From an uncultured Campylobacterales bacterium (lineage in GTDB: Bacteria; Campylobacterota; Campylobacteria; Campylobacterales; Arcobacteraceae): 64,000 bases of DNA. Shown here piece by piece: positions 46,367 through 55,342 of the stretch. Under the pieces are notes generated by a model. That model was not told the origin of the DNA. It saw nothing but the letters and a program-made list of their open reading frames with translations, and did not search any database. The stretch is from positions 186,001 to 250,000 of the forward strand of contig CANLWY010000002.1 in NCBI GenBank assembly GCA_947494995.1, written 5' to 3'. Positions within the stretch are counted from its first letter, which is position 1, and the number at the start of each line of letters is the position of its first letter. The position numbers and the translations under genes were made by a program.

Positions 46367-47350
46367 CTAATTAAGTTTTGAAGAGATAGAGATTAACTCT
46401 TCTAATTTTGCTTTTGCTTTCCCACTCTCAATTGCATCCCTTGCAATTTCAATTCCCTCTTTAATATCTCTTGCTTTATTGTCTACAACAAGTGCTGTTG
46501 CTGCATTAATTAAAACAATATCTAATTTTGCACCTTTTACTTCATTTGATAAAATTGCTTTTGTTGTAGCTGCATTTTCAATTGCATCACCACCAACAAT
46601 TTCTTCTTTAGGTGCTAATTTAAATCCATACTCTTGTGGGTCAATTATAAAGTCTTCTATTTTACCATTATCAAGTGATGTTGCATAAGAAATATCTGAT
46701 ATAGAGATTTCATCCATTCCGTCATTTGATGAAACAACAATTGCTTTTTTTGTATCTAAAAGTTCTAAAGCAGTTGCAATTTTGTTTATATACATTTTAT
46801 CAAATACACCAATAAGTTGCTTAGAAACTGTTGCAGGGTTTGATAAAGGTCCTAAAATATTAAAAATAGTTCTATGTGGAATACTTTTTCTTATTGGCAT
46901 AATATATTTCATTGCTGGGTGATGTTTTTGTGCAAACATAAAACAAAAACCTGCATCTTCTAGCATTTTTGCAGAGCTTTCAAGTGATATATCAAGATTT
47001 AATCCTAAGGCTTCAAGCATATCTGCACTTCCAGATTTACTTGTAATTGACCTATTCCCATGTTTTGCGACATAAGAGCCACAAGCAGATAATAGTATTG
47101 ATACAGTTGTTGAAATATTAAAAGAGTTTGATTTATCTCCACCTGTACCACAGTTGTCTATTAACTCTTTTTTTAAATCATAATGAATAGGAAGAGGAAT
47201 AAGATGATCTCTCATTGCTGATGCTGCTGCAGCTATTTCTGCGGCTGTTTCACCTCTTTCGTAAAGTTCTATCAAATACTCTCTTACTTCATCTTCCGGT
47301 AGTCTGTTTTCAAATATATCATCAAATTTTAATTTTGCCATATTAAACAT
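46367..47350 (-). CDS. trpD: Anthranilate phosphoribosyltransferase
   Basis: A 327-residue enzyme of tryptophan synthesis: the PRPP site DNCGTGGDKSNSFNIST, HGNRSITSKSGSADMLEALG and RTIFNILGPLSNPA. The start could be ATG 47350 or ATG 47341; AAGGATAAATGAT precedes the first. It is isolated from other trp genes here, between an S4 protein and tsaE. Confidence 0.94.
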   Translation of the reverse strand: MFNMAKLKFDDIFENRLPEDEVREYLIELYERGETAAEIAAAASAMRDHLIPLPIHYDLKKELIDNCGTGGDKSNSFNISTTVSILLSACGSYVAKHGNRSITSKSGSADMLEALGLNLDISLESSAKMLEDAGFCFMFAQKHHPAMKYIMPIRKSIPHRTIFNILGPLSNPATVSKQLIGVFDKMYINKIATALELLDTKKAIVVSSNDGMDEISISDISYATSLDNGKIEDFIIDPQEYGFKLAPKEEIVGGDAIENAATTKAILSNEVKGAKLDIVLINAATALVVDNKARDIKEGIEIARDAIESGKAKAKLEELISISSKLN

Positions 47351-47355
47351 ATCAT

Positions 47356-47607
47356 TTATCCTTCAATTTTTTCAACATATTCAGCCATTTTTGACTTTGG
47401 TGTTGATTTTGTAGTAGGTATTTGTAAAACCTTAAACTTATCACTTTTTTCAAGATATTTTATCTCTATAATATCTCCAACTTTTACCTCTTTTGCTTTT
47501 TTAACAGCAAGTCCATTTATAAATACAACTTTATGCTCTAGCATGTCTTCTGCTACAGCTCTTCTTTTTGTTATATTTACAGCATTTAAATATTTGTCTA
47601 TTCTCAT
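47356..47607 (-). CDS. Small S4-domain RNA-binding protein
   Basis: An 83-residue S4 domain: MRIDKYLNAVNITKRRAVAE, DMLEHKVVFINGLAVKKAKE and VKVGDIIEIKYLEK, the family's RNA-binding face. It resembles Hsp15/HslR and RqcH-linked RqcP, which handle stalled 50S subunits. I prefer ATG 47607; a TTG at 47613 also exists. A TATAAT stands only 7 bases before this ATG, so the transcript may be nearly leaderless. Confidence 0.85.
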   Translation of the reverse strand: MRIDKYLNAVNITKRRAVAEDMLEHKVVFINGLAVKKAKEVKVGDIIEIKYLEKSDKFKVLQIPTTKSTPKSKMAEYVEKIEG

Positions 47608-47613
47608 AAACAA

Positions 47614-47619
47614 GATTAT
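47614..47619 (-). promoter_or_regulatory. -10 box almost touching the S4-protein start
   Basis: On the minus strand GCTATAAT (TATAAT at 47619-47614) is followed by CTTGTTTATG. Transcription would begin at or within a few bases of the start codon, leaving no room for a ribosome binding site. Confidence 0.55.
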
Positions 47620-47675
47620 AGCTTATTTTAGATAAAATATATCCCTTAAAATTTATGAGAATCATAGGAAATGTT

Positions 47676-48923
47676 ATGAGTAAAAAAGAAGTTAAAAAAG
47701 TTGTTCTAGCCTACAGTGGTGGATTAGACACTTCTACTATTTTAAAATGGCTACAAGATGAATATAATGCAGAAGTTATTACTTTTACAGCAGACTTAGG
47801 TCAAGGTGAAGAAGTTGAACCAGCAAGAGAGAAAGCTTTAGCTTGTGGAATTAAACCAGAAAATATTTTTATTTTAGATATTAAAGAAGAGTTTGTTAAA
47901 GATTATGTATTCCCAATGTTTAGAGCAAATGCTATTTACGAAGGTGAATATTTATTAGGTACTTCTATTGCAAGACCACTTATTGCTAAAAAGCAAATTG
48001 AAATTGCTAATAAAATGGGTGCAGATGCAGTATCACATGGTGCTACTGGTAAAGGAAATGACCAAGTTAGATTTGAACTTGGATATTTAGGATTAAACCC
48101 AGATATTACTGTAATTGCTCCTTGGAGAGAATGGGATTTAAACTCAAGAGAAAAATTACTAGCTTATGCCGCTGAGCATGGTATTGAAATTGATCAAAAA
48201 CATATTGATGAAGATGGTAACCCAGCTATTTCTCCATATTCAATGGATGCAAATTTACTTCACATCTCTTATGAAGGTTTATCATTAGAAGATCCAAATG
48301 CAGAGCCTGAAGAGTCAATGTGGTTATGGACTAACTCTCTAGAAGAAGCTCCTAATGAGGCTGAGTATATTACTATTTCATATAAAAATGGTGATCCAGT
48401 TGCAATCAATGGTGAAGAAATGTCTCCTGCAACAATTCTAGAAACTTTAAATAATTATGGAAACAAGCACGGTATTGGAAGAATTGATATTGTTGAAAAT
48501 AGATATGTTGGTATGAAAGCTAGAGGTTGTTATGAAACTCCAGGTGGAACTATTATGCTAAAAGCTCACAGAGCTATCGAATCAATTACTGTTGATAGAG
48601 AAGCAATGCACTTAAAAGATGAGTTAATGCCTAAATATGCTAAATTAATCTATCAAGGATACTGGTTCTCTCCTGAGAGAGAAATGCTTCAATCAGCTAT
48701 TGATAAAACTCAAGAAAATGTAGAAGGTACAGTAAAACTAAAACTTTACAAAGGTAATGTTATAGTTGTTGGAAGAGAATCTGAAAAATCTTTATTCTCT
48801 GAAGCTCACTCAACATTTGAAGAAGATGAAGTATATAATCAAAAAGATGCTCAAGGATTTATTAGACTTAATGCATTAAGATTCATCATCTCTGGTGAAA
48901 ATAAAAAATACTACCACTTATAA
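47676..48923 (+). CDS. argG: Argininosuccinate synthase
   Basis: A 415-residue enzyme: N-type ATP loop [14 protein letters not shown] at the start, [17 protein letters not shown], and [20 protein letters not shown] near the C-terminus. It joins citrulline and aspartate to argininosuccinate. ATG 47676 is chosen because AGGA lies 7 bases upstream and the family begins right before [10 protein letters not shown]; an in-frame ATG at 47655 would add seven residues. Pathway partner argF lies at 31792. Confidence 0.96.
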   Translation: MSKKEVKKVVLAYSGGLDTSTILKWLQDEYNAEVITFTADLGQGEEVEPAREKALACGIKPENIFILDIKEEFVKDYVFPMFRANAIYEGEYLLGTSIARPLIAKKQIEIANKMGADAVSHGATGKGNDQVRFELGYLGLNPDITVIAPWREWDLNSREKLLAYAAEHGIEIDQKHIDEDGNPAISPYSMDANLLHISYEGLSLEDPNAEPEESMWLWTNSLEEAPNEAEYITISYKNGDPVAINGEEMSPATILETLNNYGNKHGIGRIDIVENRYVGMKARGCYETPGGTIMLKAHRAIESITVDREAMHLKDELMPKYAKLIYQGYWFSPEREMLQSAIDKTQENVEGTVKLKLYKGNVIVVGRESEKSLFSEAHSTFEEDEVYNQKDAQGFIRLNALRFIISGENKKYYHL

Positions 48924-49154
48924 TATCAAATTATAATCTTTTATAAAGAATCAAGTTAATCTTGATTCTTTACCTCCCTCCACTATTTAAAATTATATTT
49001 TCAAATATAATCTAATTTTGTTACTTTTCTATATACTTTTTTTAATAATTTTATTTTTAGAATAAATAATGTTATTTATAATATTTAAAAATCATATTTT
49101 TATGTTACAATTTATTTAGAAATATAAAGTAACTATGCTACTAATGGAGTAAAT
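48924..49154. other. AT-rich spacer between argG and the peptidase/ATP-grasp operon
   Basis: AAAGAATCAAG (48945-48955) and CTTGATTCTTT (48961-48971) form an 11-bp stem with loop TTAAT just after argG; the following bases are C-rich rather than a T tract, so it is a weak terminator or a 3'-end stem. The rest, about 180 bases, is extremely AT-rich and contains no frame. GGAG at 49145-49148 region precedes the ATG at 49155. Confidence 0.55.
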
Positions 49155-50252
49155 ATGCATTATTTACAGGATTTAAAAAAAATTGTTAATATAAATTCCC
49201 ATACTCAGAATAAACATGGCGTTGATGAAGTTGGAAAACTTATGTCTATGTGGATCGAAGAGCTTGGCTTAAAAAGAAAGTCTTTTAAAAGGGAACTTAT
49301 TGGAGATCACTTACTTTTTAAATCATTAAGAAAAAAAGGAATTAAAATTTTACTTCTTGGTCACAATGATACAGTTTTTCCTAAAGGTTATTTTGAGGGA
49401 TTTAGAGAAGATGATAAATGGGTTTATGGTCCTGGTGTTTGTGATATGAAAGGTGGAAATATAATTGCTTTACAATCATTAAGAAATATTTTTAATAAAA
49501 ATAAGAAAATTTATAATATTGATTTTTTACTTGTTTCTGATGAAGAGACAGGAAGTGATGACTCAAAAGAAATAACATCAAAGATTGCTTTAGATTATGA
49601 TTATTGTTTTGTTTTTGAAGCAGCAGGAAAAAACTTAGAATTAGTTACATCAAGAAAAGGTGTTGGAAGATATATTATTAAAATAGAAGGAAAAGCAGCA
49701 CATGCAGGAACTTCTTATGAAAAAGGACGAAACGCAAATCTTGAAGGAGCTATAAAACTTCAAAAATATTCAAACTTAATAAATTTAGAAGAAGGGACAA
49801 TTGTTAATGTTGGGAAATGTGAAGGTGGCATTGGAATTAATACTGTTTCACCACATTTTGAAATGTTAATGGAATATAGATTTGATAAAAAAAGTGAACA
49901 AAGAAGAGTTGAAAGATCAGTAGAAGAGATTACATTAGCATCATATATTAAAGGTACTCTATCTTCCGCTCAAGGAATAATACAAAGAGATGTTATGGAG
50001 GAGAATGAAAAACAACTTGAATTAATAAAATTTTTTGAAAAACTTTTAAATCAAAAGATTTTTACTGAAAAAAGAGGTGGAGTAAGTGATGCAAATATAG
50101 TATCAAATTGTGGTGTAATAACTCTTGATGGTTTTGGTCCATATGGGGATGGAGATCATACAAAAAAAGAGAGAGCATTAAAAAGTTCTTTTGAACAAAG
50201 AATTGAAATGATGACAAAAATTTTAGATTACTATCAAACAAAGCAGGAGTAA
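49155..50252 (+). CDS. M20 family metallopeptidase (CPG2/LysK-like)
   Basis: A 365-residue zinc peptidase. The metal site is complete: His70 in LLLGHNDTVFP, Asp97 in GVCDMKGG, Glu130-Glu131 in SDEETGS, an acidic residue in VFEAAG and a late His in GDGDHTKKE. The dimerisation domain begins near GKAAHAGTSYEKGRNANLEG. Such enzymes remove an amino acid or acyl group from a terminal amide. No signal peptide. It is the first gene of a four-gene unit with two ATP-grasp ligases and an M14 carboxypeptidase (gaps of 4 bases or less), reminiscent of LysX-LysK pairs, so it may release a product from what the ligases build. Confidence 0.88.
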   Translation: MHYLQDLKKIVNINSHTQNKHGVDEVGKLMSMWIEELGLKRKSFKRELIGDHLLFKSLRKKGIKILLLGHNDTVFPKGYFEGFREDDKWVYGPGVCDMKGGNIIALQSLRNIFNKNKKIYNIDFLLVSDEETGSDDSKEITSKIALDYDYCFVFEAAGKNLELVTSRKGVGRYIIKIEGKAAHAGTSYEKGRNANLEGAIKLQKYSNLINLEEGTIVNVGKCEGGIGINTVSPHFEMLMEYRFDKKSEQRRVERSVEEITLASYIKGTLSSAQGIIQRDVMEENEKQLELIKFFEKLLNQKIFTEKRGGVSDANIVSNCGVITLDGFGPYGDGDHTKKERALKSSFEQRIEMMTKILDYYQTKQE

Positions 50253-50256
50253 TATC

Positions 50257-51177
50257 ATGACTAAAAGAAAAATTGGAATGTGGCTTTATCAAAATGGTGG
50301 TGGAATAATTATTCAAAATAAATTAATTTCTATGTTAAGAGATAGGGAAATTGATGTTATAAATAATATTAACTTAAGAGATGCTATTTCAAAAGATGGT
50401 TATATTATTCATAAAGATACATATTTAGATGAACTTGATTTGTTTTTTTCATACAACGCAGGAGAACAGACTCAATACCAAACTTATTTATATAAAGCCT
50501 TAAGTCGTATTATTCCTACGATTAATACTTATGAAGCATTTGAACTTACAGAAGATAAATTTCAAACTACTTTTATATTAAATAAATATGGTATTAAAAC
50601 TGCTAATTACAAACTTTGTCATTGTGAAGATACACATAAACTACAATCGATTATTAGGCAATGGGGAAAAATGGTTTATAAGCCAACTGATTGTTGGGGT
50701 GGAGTTGGTCTTACTAAAATTGAAAATCATTCAACGCTAGATATGCTTATACCTTTTTTAAATAATATAAACTCTAAATATTTTTATGTTGAAAAGTTTG
50801 TTAATTATGACAATACAGATTACAGAGTAGATATTGTTGATGGAAAATATGTATCTTGTTATGGAAGAAAAGCTAGTAAAGATGACTGGAGAACTAATGT
50901 TACTAGTGGAGGTCAAATATTTTTGAGAGAACCTAATGATCAAGTAATCAATTTAGCTATTAAAGCAGCACAAATTACTGGAGCAGATATTGCAGGTGTT
51001 GATATTATATATGATAGAGAACTAGAAGAGTACATTGTTTTGGAAGTAAATGGAATACCTGCCTTTGCAACACCAGAACAAGAAAAAATGGGCTTGAACT
51101 TTAATAATAAAAAAGTAGAATTAATTACCGAATTAATTGATAAAAAAACAAAAGATAACTACAAGGAAGCAGTATGA
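50257..51177 (+). CDS. RimK-like ATP-grasp amide ligase
   Basis: A 306-residue protein. The pre-ATP-grasp part (1-90) begins KIGMWLYQNGGGIIIQNKL. The ATP-grasp core has MVYKPTDCWGGVGLTKIEN as the glycine loop, YVEKFVNYDNTDYRVDIVDG, WRTNVTSGGQIF and EVNGIPAF with the metal ligands Glu263 and Asn265. All parts for ATP-dependent acyl-phosphate and peptide bond formation are present, as in RimK, LysX and MptN. The acceptor cannot be read from the sequence. The next gene, another ATP-grasp protein, overlaps by 4 bases. Confidence 0.85.
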   Translation: MTKRKIGMWLYQNGGGIIIQNKLISMLRDREIDVINNINLRDAISKDGYIIHKDTYLDELDLFFSYNAGEQTQYQTYLYKALSRIIPTINTYEAFELTEDKFQTTFILNKYGIKTANYKLCHCEDTHKLQSIIRQWGKMVYKPTDCWGGVGLTKIENHSTLDMLIPFLNNINSKYFYVEKFVNYDNTDYRVDIVDGKYVSCYGRKASKDDWRTNVTSGGQIFLREPNDQVINLAIKAAQITGADIAGVDIIYDRELEEYIVLEVNGIPAFATPEQEKMGLNFNNKKVELITELIDKKTKDNYKEAV

Positions 51178-52676
51178 ACAAATTACCAAAATTAGGTTTT
51201 TTATATTTAGATTATGTTTTAAGATTTTTTGATCACTCCAACTTCAAAGCTTGGCCTGATAAAATTGATAGTGTTACTTATCACTGGGGGAATGATAAAA
51301 AAAGATTTATAAAAGAAGTTAAAAGAAAAAAAATTGATATTTTAATTGGAAATATTCCAGCTACTGCATATGATACTTTTGTTGAAATCGCTAAAGAATT
51401 ACCAGATGTAAGATTTGTTCCCTCTTTAGAAACACAATTTTCCAATAAATCAAAAGAAAATGTTTCTTTATTTTGTGATAAATTTAATCTATCTACACCC
51501 AAAACAAAGATTTTTTATAATAAACAAAATGCTTTAAATTATTTAAAGGATAAGGCATCTTATCCGCAAATAATAAAAAGAAGTTACGGTCCATCAAATT
51601 ATGGTGGATATTATGTGCATAAAGTAAATAACTATAAAGAAGCACAAAAAATAATAGAAGAAAAAAAATATAACCCTATTTATATGCAAAAAGCAATTGA
51701 CTTAAAATATTCAGGAGATATTAGAGTAATGTTAATAGGACATAAGCCAATATGTGCTTTTTGGAGATATGCAAAAGAAGGAGATTGGATTACTAATACA
51801 AGTCAAGGTGGTTCAATGTCATATGAAAATGTTCCAATGAATGCATTAGAACTTGCAGTAGAAGCTAGTAAAGCAGCAAAAGCAGAATATTGGGCTTGTG
51901 ATATTGCCATTGATGCAAAAACAAACAAAGCTTATATTTTAGAATGTGCCACTGCATTTGCTGCTTTTCCATATATTAGAGATTGGATATGTAAATATTT
52001 AATGTGGGATTTTTCAAATGGTGAGTTTTCTAAACCACATATTCCCCTATTTTCATGGGAAGAACTGGGTAAAATGGATCCCGCTCTTCTTAGAACAATG
52101 AGACATATTGCTTTTGGTAAATATAAACCCTCATATGATGGAACTTGGTATCTAAATGATCTAAAAGAGAGTTTTGACATGGAAAAAACCCTTTCTACTA
52201 ATCCCAATGATATTCCTGAGAATATAATACCAAATGAGATTCCAATAAAAGATGAACTAAATAAAAAACCAAATAGGGATAACTTTGAATCAATTAAAAT
52301 CAATTTAAATACTGCTTCCTTAACTGATTTAATGACTTTTCATGCAATGGAAGAAGGACTAGCTTTAGAAATACAACAATATCTTCAAGAGAATATCATT
52401 ACTGATTCCTCTGATTTATTAGAACTTGAATCAATAGATGAACAACTATTAGAAACATGGGACCATAATATATGTGATATGAGAATAGATATTAATAAAG
52501 CTGATATTTCAATACTTACAAAAGTTAAAGGTATTGGTCCAAAACTAGCAAAAACAATTATTGATTATAAAGAGGAAAATGAACAAATTCTAAATTTAAA
52601 TGAATTGATACTATTAGATGGTATTGGAAAAAATAAATTAAATCAATTAAAGTCAAGATTAAAAACTGGAGAATAA
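51174..52676 (+). CDS. ATP-grasp protein fused to helix-hairpin-helix repeats
   Basis: A 500-residue protein. Residues 1-290 form a second RimK-like ATP-grasp: IIKRSYGPSNYGGYYVHK, DLKYSGDIRVMLIGHKP, TNTSQGGSMSYENVP, AEYWACDIAID and ILECATAFAAFP. In the last motif the usual E-x-N metal pair is Glu257 but Ala259, so catalysis may be altered. A linker leads to two ComEA-like helix-hairpin-helix units, INLNTASLTDLMTF (about 375-430) and DINKADISILTKVKGIGPKL (439-500), which in other proteins bind DNA or RNA non-specifically. I know no characterised protein with this order. It may bring the ligase to nucleic acid or form a partner contact. Confidence 0.8.
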   Translation: MNKLPKLGFLYLDYVLRFFDHSNFKAWPDKIDSVTYHWGNDKKRFIKEVKRKKIDILIGNIPATAYDTFVEIAKELPDVRFVPSLETQFSNKSKENVSLFCDKFNLSTPKTKIFYNKQNALNYLKDKASYPQIIKRSYGPSNYGGYYVHKVNNYKEAQKIIEEKKYNPIYMQKAIDLKYSGDIRVMLIGHKPICAFWRYAKEGDWITNTSQGGSMSYENVPMNALELAVEASKAAKAEYWACDIAIDAKTNKAYILECATAFAAFPYIRDWICKYLMWDFSNGEFSKPHIPLFSWEELGKMDPALLRTMRHIAFGKYKPSYDGTWYLNDLKESFDMEKTLSTNPNDIPENIIPNEIPIKDELNKKPNRDNFESIKINLNTASLTDLMTFHAMEEGLALEIQQYLQENIITDSSDLLELESIDEQLLETWDHNICDMRIDINKADISILTKVKGIGPKLAKTIIDYKEENEQILNLNELILLDGIGKNKLNQLKSRLKTGE

Positions 52677-52678
52677 TT

Positions 52679-55267
52679 ATGAAACAGCTTTACCGGTCAT
52701 ATGATGAATCCAGACAAATATTTAATGAACTACAAGAAAAATACCCTAAAAACTTAAAAGTAGAATCTATAGGTAAAACCTGGGAAAAAAGAGAGATTAG
52801 TCTAATTACACTTTCTAATGACATAAAAAATGCGGATAATAAACCCGCTCTATTTTTTACAGGAACTTTACATGCAAGAGAATGGGTTGGACATGAATTA
52901 GCTATAGAGTTTACAAAATATGTACTTGAAAATCTAAGTATTGATCCTAATATACAATTATATTTGACAAATGCAACTATTTATATAGTACCATGTGCAA
53001 ACCCTGATGGATATGAATACTCAAGAAACTATTTTACCTTTTGGAGAAAAAATAGAAGATCGAATATAGATGGTACTTTTGGAGTAGATTTAAATAGAAA
53101 TTTTCCTATAGGTTATGTAAAGTCTACACTTCCTAACTCTAATGTCTATGGTGGTCCAGAGCCTTTTTCTGAACCAGAGACTCAAGCATTAAGAGATTTT
53201 GTTGAGTCACATAAGAATATTACCATTGCCCTTGATTATCACTCTCAGGGAAATGTATTTTTCCCAGCACATGATTTTAGACATGAAGATACCATTGATA
53301 CTACAGATATGAATACCTTATGTGCAAATATGGCTGAAGAGATTAGAAAAATCTCTGGGAGAGAGTATGGAATACATCAGGGAAAACCTCCTAAAAAACT
53401 AATTTCAGGTAGTGGTAGAGAGTATTATCACTCAAAAGGAATAATTTCTACAGTTGTTGAAGTAGGAACAAGAAATATATCTGATTATTTAGATGATATG
53501 GATGAGCACTTAAGAGAGCATATTCCAGCACTTCTTGTTGCATTAAAAGAGACTCCTAATTATTCAAAAAGTAATTCTGTAAAAAGAGTAGACTCCTTTG
53601 AAGTAACAGAAATTGGTTCAAACCATATGAATTTAAAATGGTCATATAAAACAAATAAAAATATATTCTTTGAAATATACAGAAGTAAAAAAGATAAAAA
53701 CTTTTGTAATGAATCAAATTTAATTGCAAAAGTACAAGCTTTAGAGTTTTGTGATATAAATTTACAAAGTAATAAAACCTACTACTACAATATAAGAGCA
53801 GTAAATAATAAAACTTTAGAAAAATCGCCTTTTTATCCACAAATAAGAAGTAGAACAACTCCTGCTTATGATGAGTTTAGTAGAACATATTATGCTGACT
53901 CAAAAACCACTGGCTATATAGCTGAAAATATAAATAATAATGCTAAACATTTTGGAATAAACTCATTATTTGTTGGAGTTGATAATAATAAAGGAGTTTC
54001 TTATGCAATTATTACAATTGAAATGAAATCTCTTCCTAAAAATGCATTAATTAAGTATGCCTCATTTAATTTATATCCAATAAACAGAGTCTCTACCACT
54101 ATTGAAAAATATGGAGAATGGAATGTTGGTATAATTGACCCAGAGTATGAAATTGATATAACAAATTTTAATGATGTGTCTAATGCAAAACTTCTTAAAT
54201 ATATAGGAAGACCTACTGAATCACACCAACTAACACAAGGAATTTGGAGAAGTTGGAAACTTTCAGGAATTGAATGTACCTATTTACAAGAGGTTGCAAC
54301 AAAAACAGGTAAAGTAGTTTTAAGAGTTGAAGGTCCAAAAGAGCTTAAAGTTGGAAGAACTACTCAAATGATGCAATGGGATATTGGATATGGAAAATTT
54401 GGATATGGACTTTCATATAGACCAAGACTTGAACTTACCTACACTTTAAAGCCAACAGTAGTTGAGCTTTTTCCTAAAGCGGTGTACACTGTTTCTAAAA
54501 ATAAGGTAAAATCCGATGAAGTAAATGCTGGTTTCGATAAAGAAGGGAAAAAGATATACTCTACATTTGAATTTAATCTTTCATCAATGCCTCCTTATGA
54601 TGACACCATAATAACAAAAGCATATTTTGAACTAAACTCTACAAAAATATACATAAAAGAAGATATTAGATTCCATCTTGATTTTGTAGATGAAAAAATT
54701 GATCAAGACTATAAAAGTATTGAAAATAGGGAAATCATTCAAAATATAGGTTTTGATGTTAGTGCTATAGAACTTAAGAACAATCAAACTCAATATTTTA
54801 CTTTTGACACTTATGCAGAAAATACATTAAATCAAAAATTAAAAGATAGAAGTGATGTAGCTTTTGTATTAAAACCCACATCTTCAAGAAAAACAATTAA
54901 AGACACAAAAGTATCATGGGAGATTAAAGATCAATTATTATGTCCTAAATTAATTTTAGAATATATTCCAAGAAGAAGATTCCCTGTAAATAAAGTATCA
55001 AATGTAAAACTAAGTCAAGATAGTGGTAAGATAAAACTAACATGGGAAGCACCTACATGTACAGGCTTTAAAGGAGTTAAAGTAATTAAAAATGCTTATA
55101 GAGTACCTATTTCAAATCAAGATGGACAAAAATTATATGCAGGAACAGATAACTATACTTATGATGATTTTGGAGCAAAAGATATAACTAAGTTTTATGC
55201 AATATTTACATATGATGATGTACCTAATTATTCAGAACCTGTTATAATAAAATATTCACCTACATAA
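52679..55267 (+). CDS. M14 zinc carboxypeptidase with fibronectin-like and beta domains, no signal peptide
   Basis: An 862-residue protein. The M14 domain (1-305) has His65 and Glu68 in GTLHAREW, Asn139-Arg140 in VDLNRNFP for the substrate carboxylate, His188 in LDYHSQGN and catalytic Glu261 in VVEVGTRN. After it come a fibronectin type III-like domain (about 310-390), two beta-rich DNRLRE-like regions (about 396-590 and 605-760) and a final fibronectin-like domain (KVSNVKLSQDSGKIKLTWEA). The chain begins with MKQLYRSYDESRQIF, directly in the M14 domain, with no signal peptide. It ends the ATP-grasp operon and likely trims C-terminal residues of the product. Confidence 0.82.
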   Translation: MKQLYRSYDESRQIFNELQEKYPKNLKVESIGKTWEKREISLITLSNDIKNADNKPALFFTGTLHAREWVGHELAIEFTKYVLENLSIDPNIQLYLTNATIYIVPCANPDGYEYSRNYFTFWRKNRRSNIDGTFGVDLNRNFPIGYVKSTLPNSNVYGGPEPFSEPETQALRDFVESHKNITIALDYHSQGNVFFPAHDFRHEDTIDTTDMNTLCANMAEEIRKISGREYGIHQGKPPKKLISGSGREYYHSKGIISTVVEVGTRNISDYLDDMDEHLREHIPALLVALKETPNYSKSNSVKRVDSFEVTEIGSNHMNLKWSYKTNKNIFFEIYRSKKDKNFCNESNLIAKVQALEFCDINLQSNKTYYYNIRAVNNKTLEKSPFYPQIRSRTTPAYDEFSRTYYADSKTTGYIAENINNNAKHFGINSLFVGVDNNKGVSYAIITIEMKSLPKNALIKYASFNLYPINRVSTTIEKYGEWNVGIIDPEYEIDITNFNDVSNAKLLKYIGRPTESHQLTQGIWRSWKLSGIECTYLQEVATKTGKVVLRVEGPKELKVGRTTQMMQWDIGYGKFGYGLSYRPRLELTYTLKPTVVELFPKAVYTVSKNKVKSDEVNAGFDKEGKKIYSTFEFNLSSMPPYDDTIITKAYFELNSTKIYIKEDIRFHLDFVDEKIDQDYKSIENREIIQNIGFDVSAIELKNNQTQYFTFDTYAENTLNQKLKDRSDVAFVLKPTSSRKTIKDTKVSWEIKDQLLCPKLILEYIPRRRFPVNKVSNVKLSQDSGKIKLTWEAPTCTGFKGVKVIKNAYRVPISNQDGQKLYAGTDNYTYDDFGAKDITKFYAIFTYDDVPNYSEPVIIKYSPT

Positions 55268-55303
55268 GTTATAGAACATTAGCTTTTTTTAATGCCTACA
55301 AGA

Positions 55304-55309
55304 TATAAT
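55304..55309 (+). promoter_or_regulatory. -10 box before the gamma-carbonic anhydrase gene
   Basis: TATAAT with AT-rich DNA (a T tract at 55284-55290) upstream and the ATG 34 bases downstream behind AGGGAG. It indicates that the carbonic anhydrase gene is separate from the M14 operon. Confidence 0.55.
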
Positions 55310-55342
55310 TAACCCCTTAAATTTTTAACTAGGGAGTTAAAT

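Noticed and set aside
48945-48971. Strong intrinsic terminator after argG
   Set aside because: The stem is good but is followed by ACCTCCCTCC rather than a T tract, so I list it only as a hairpin in the spacer.
51932-52303. 123-codon minus-strand frame in the ATP-grasp-HhH gene
   Set aside because: Antisense to a well-supported coding region, no start signal, no family resemblance.
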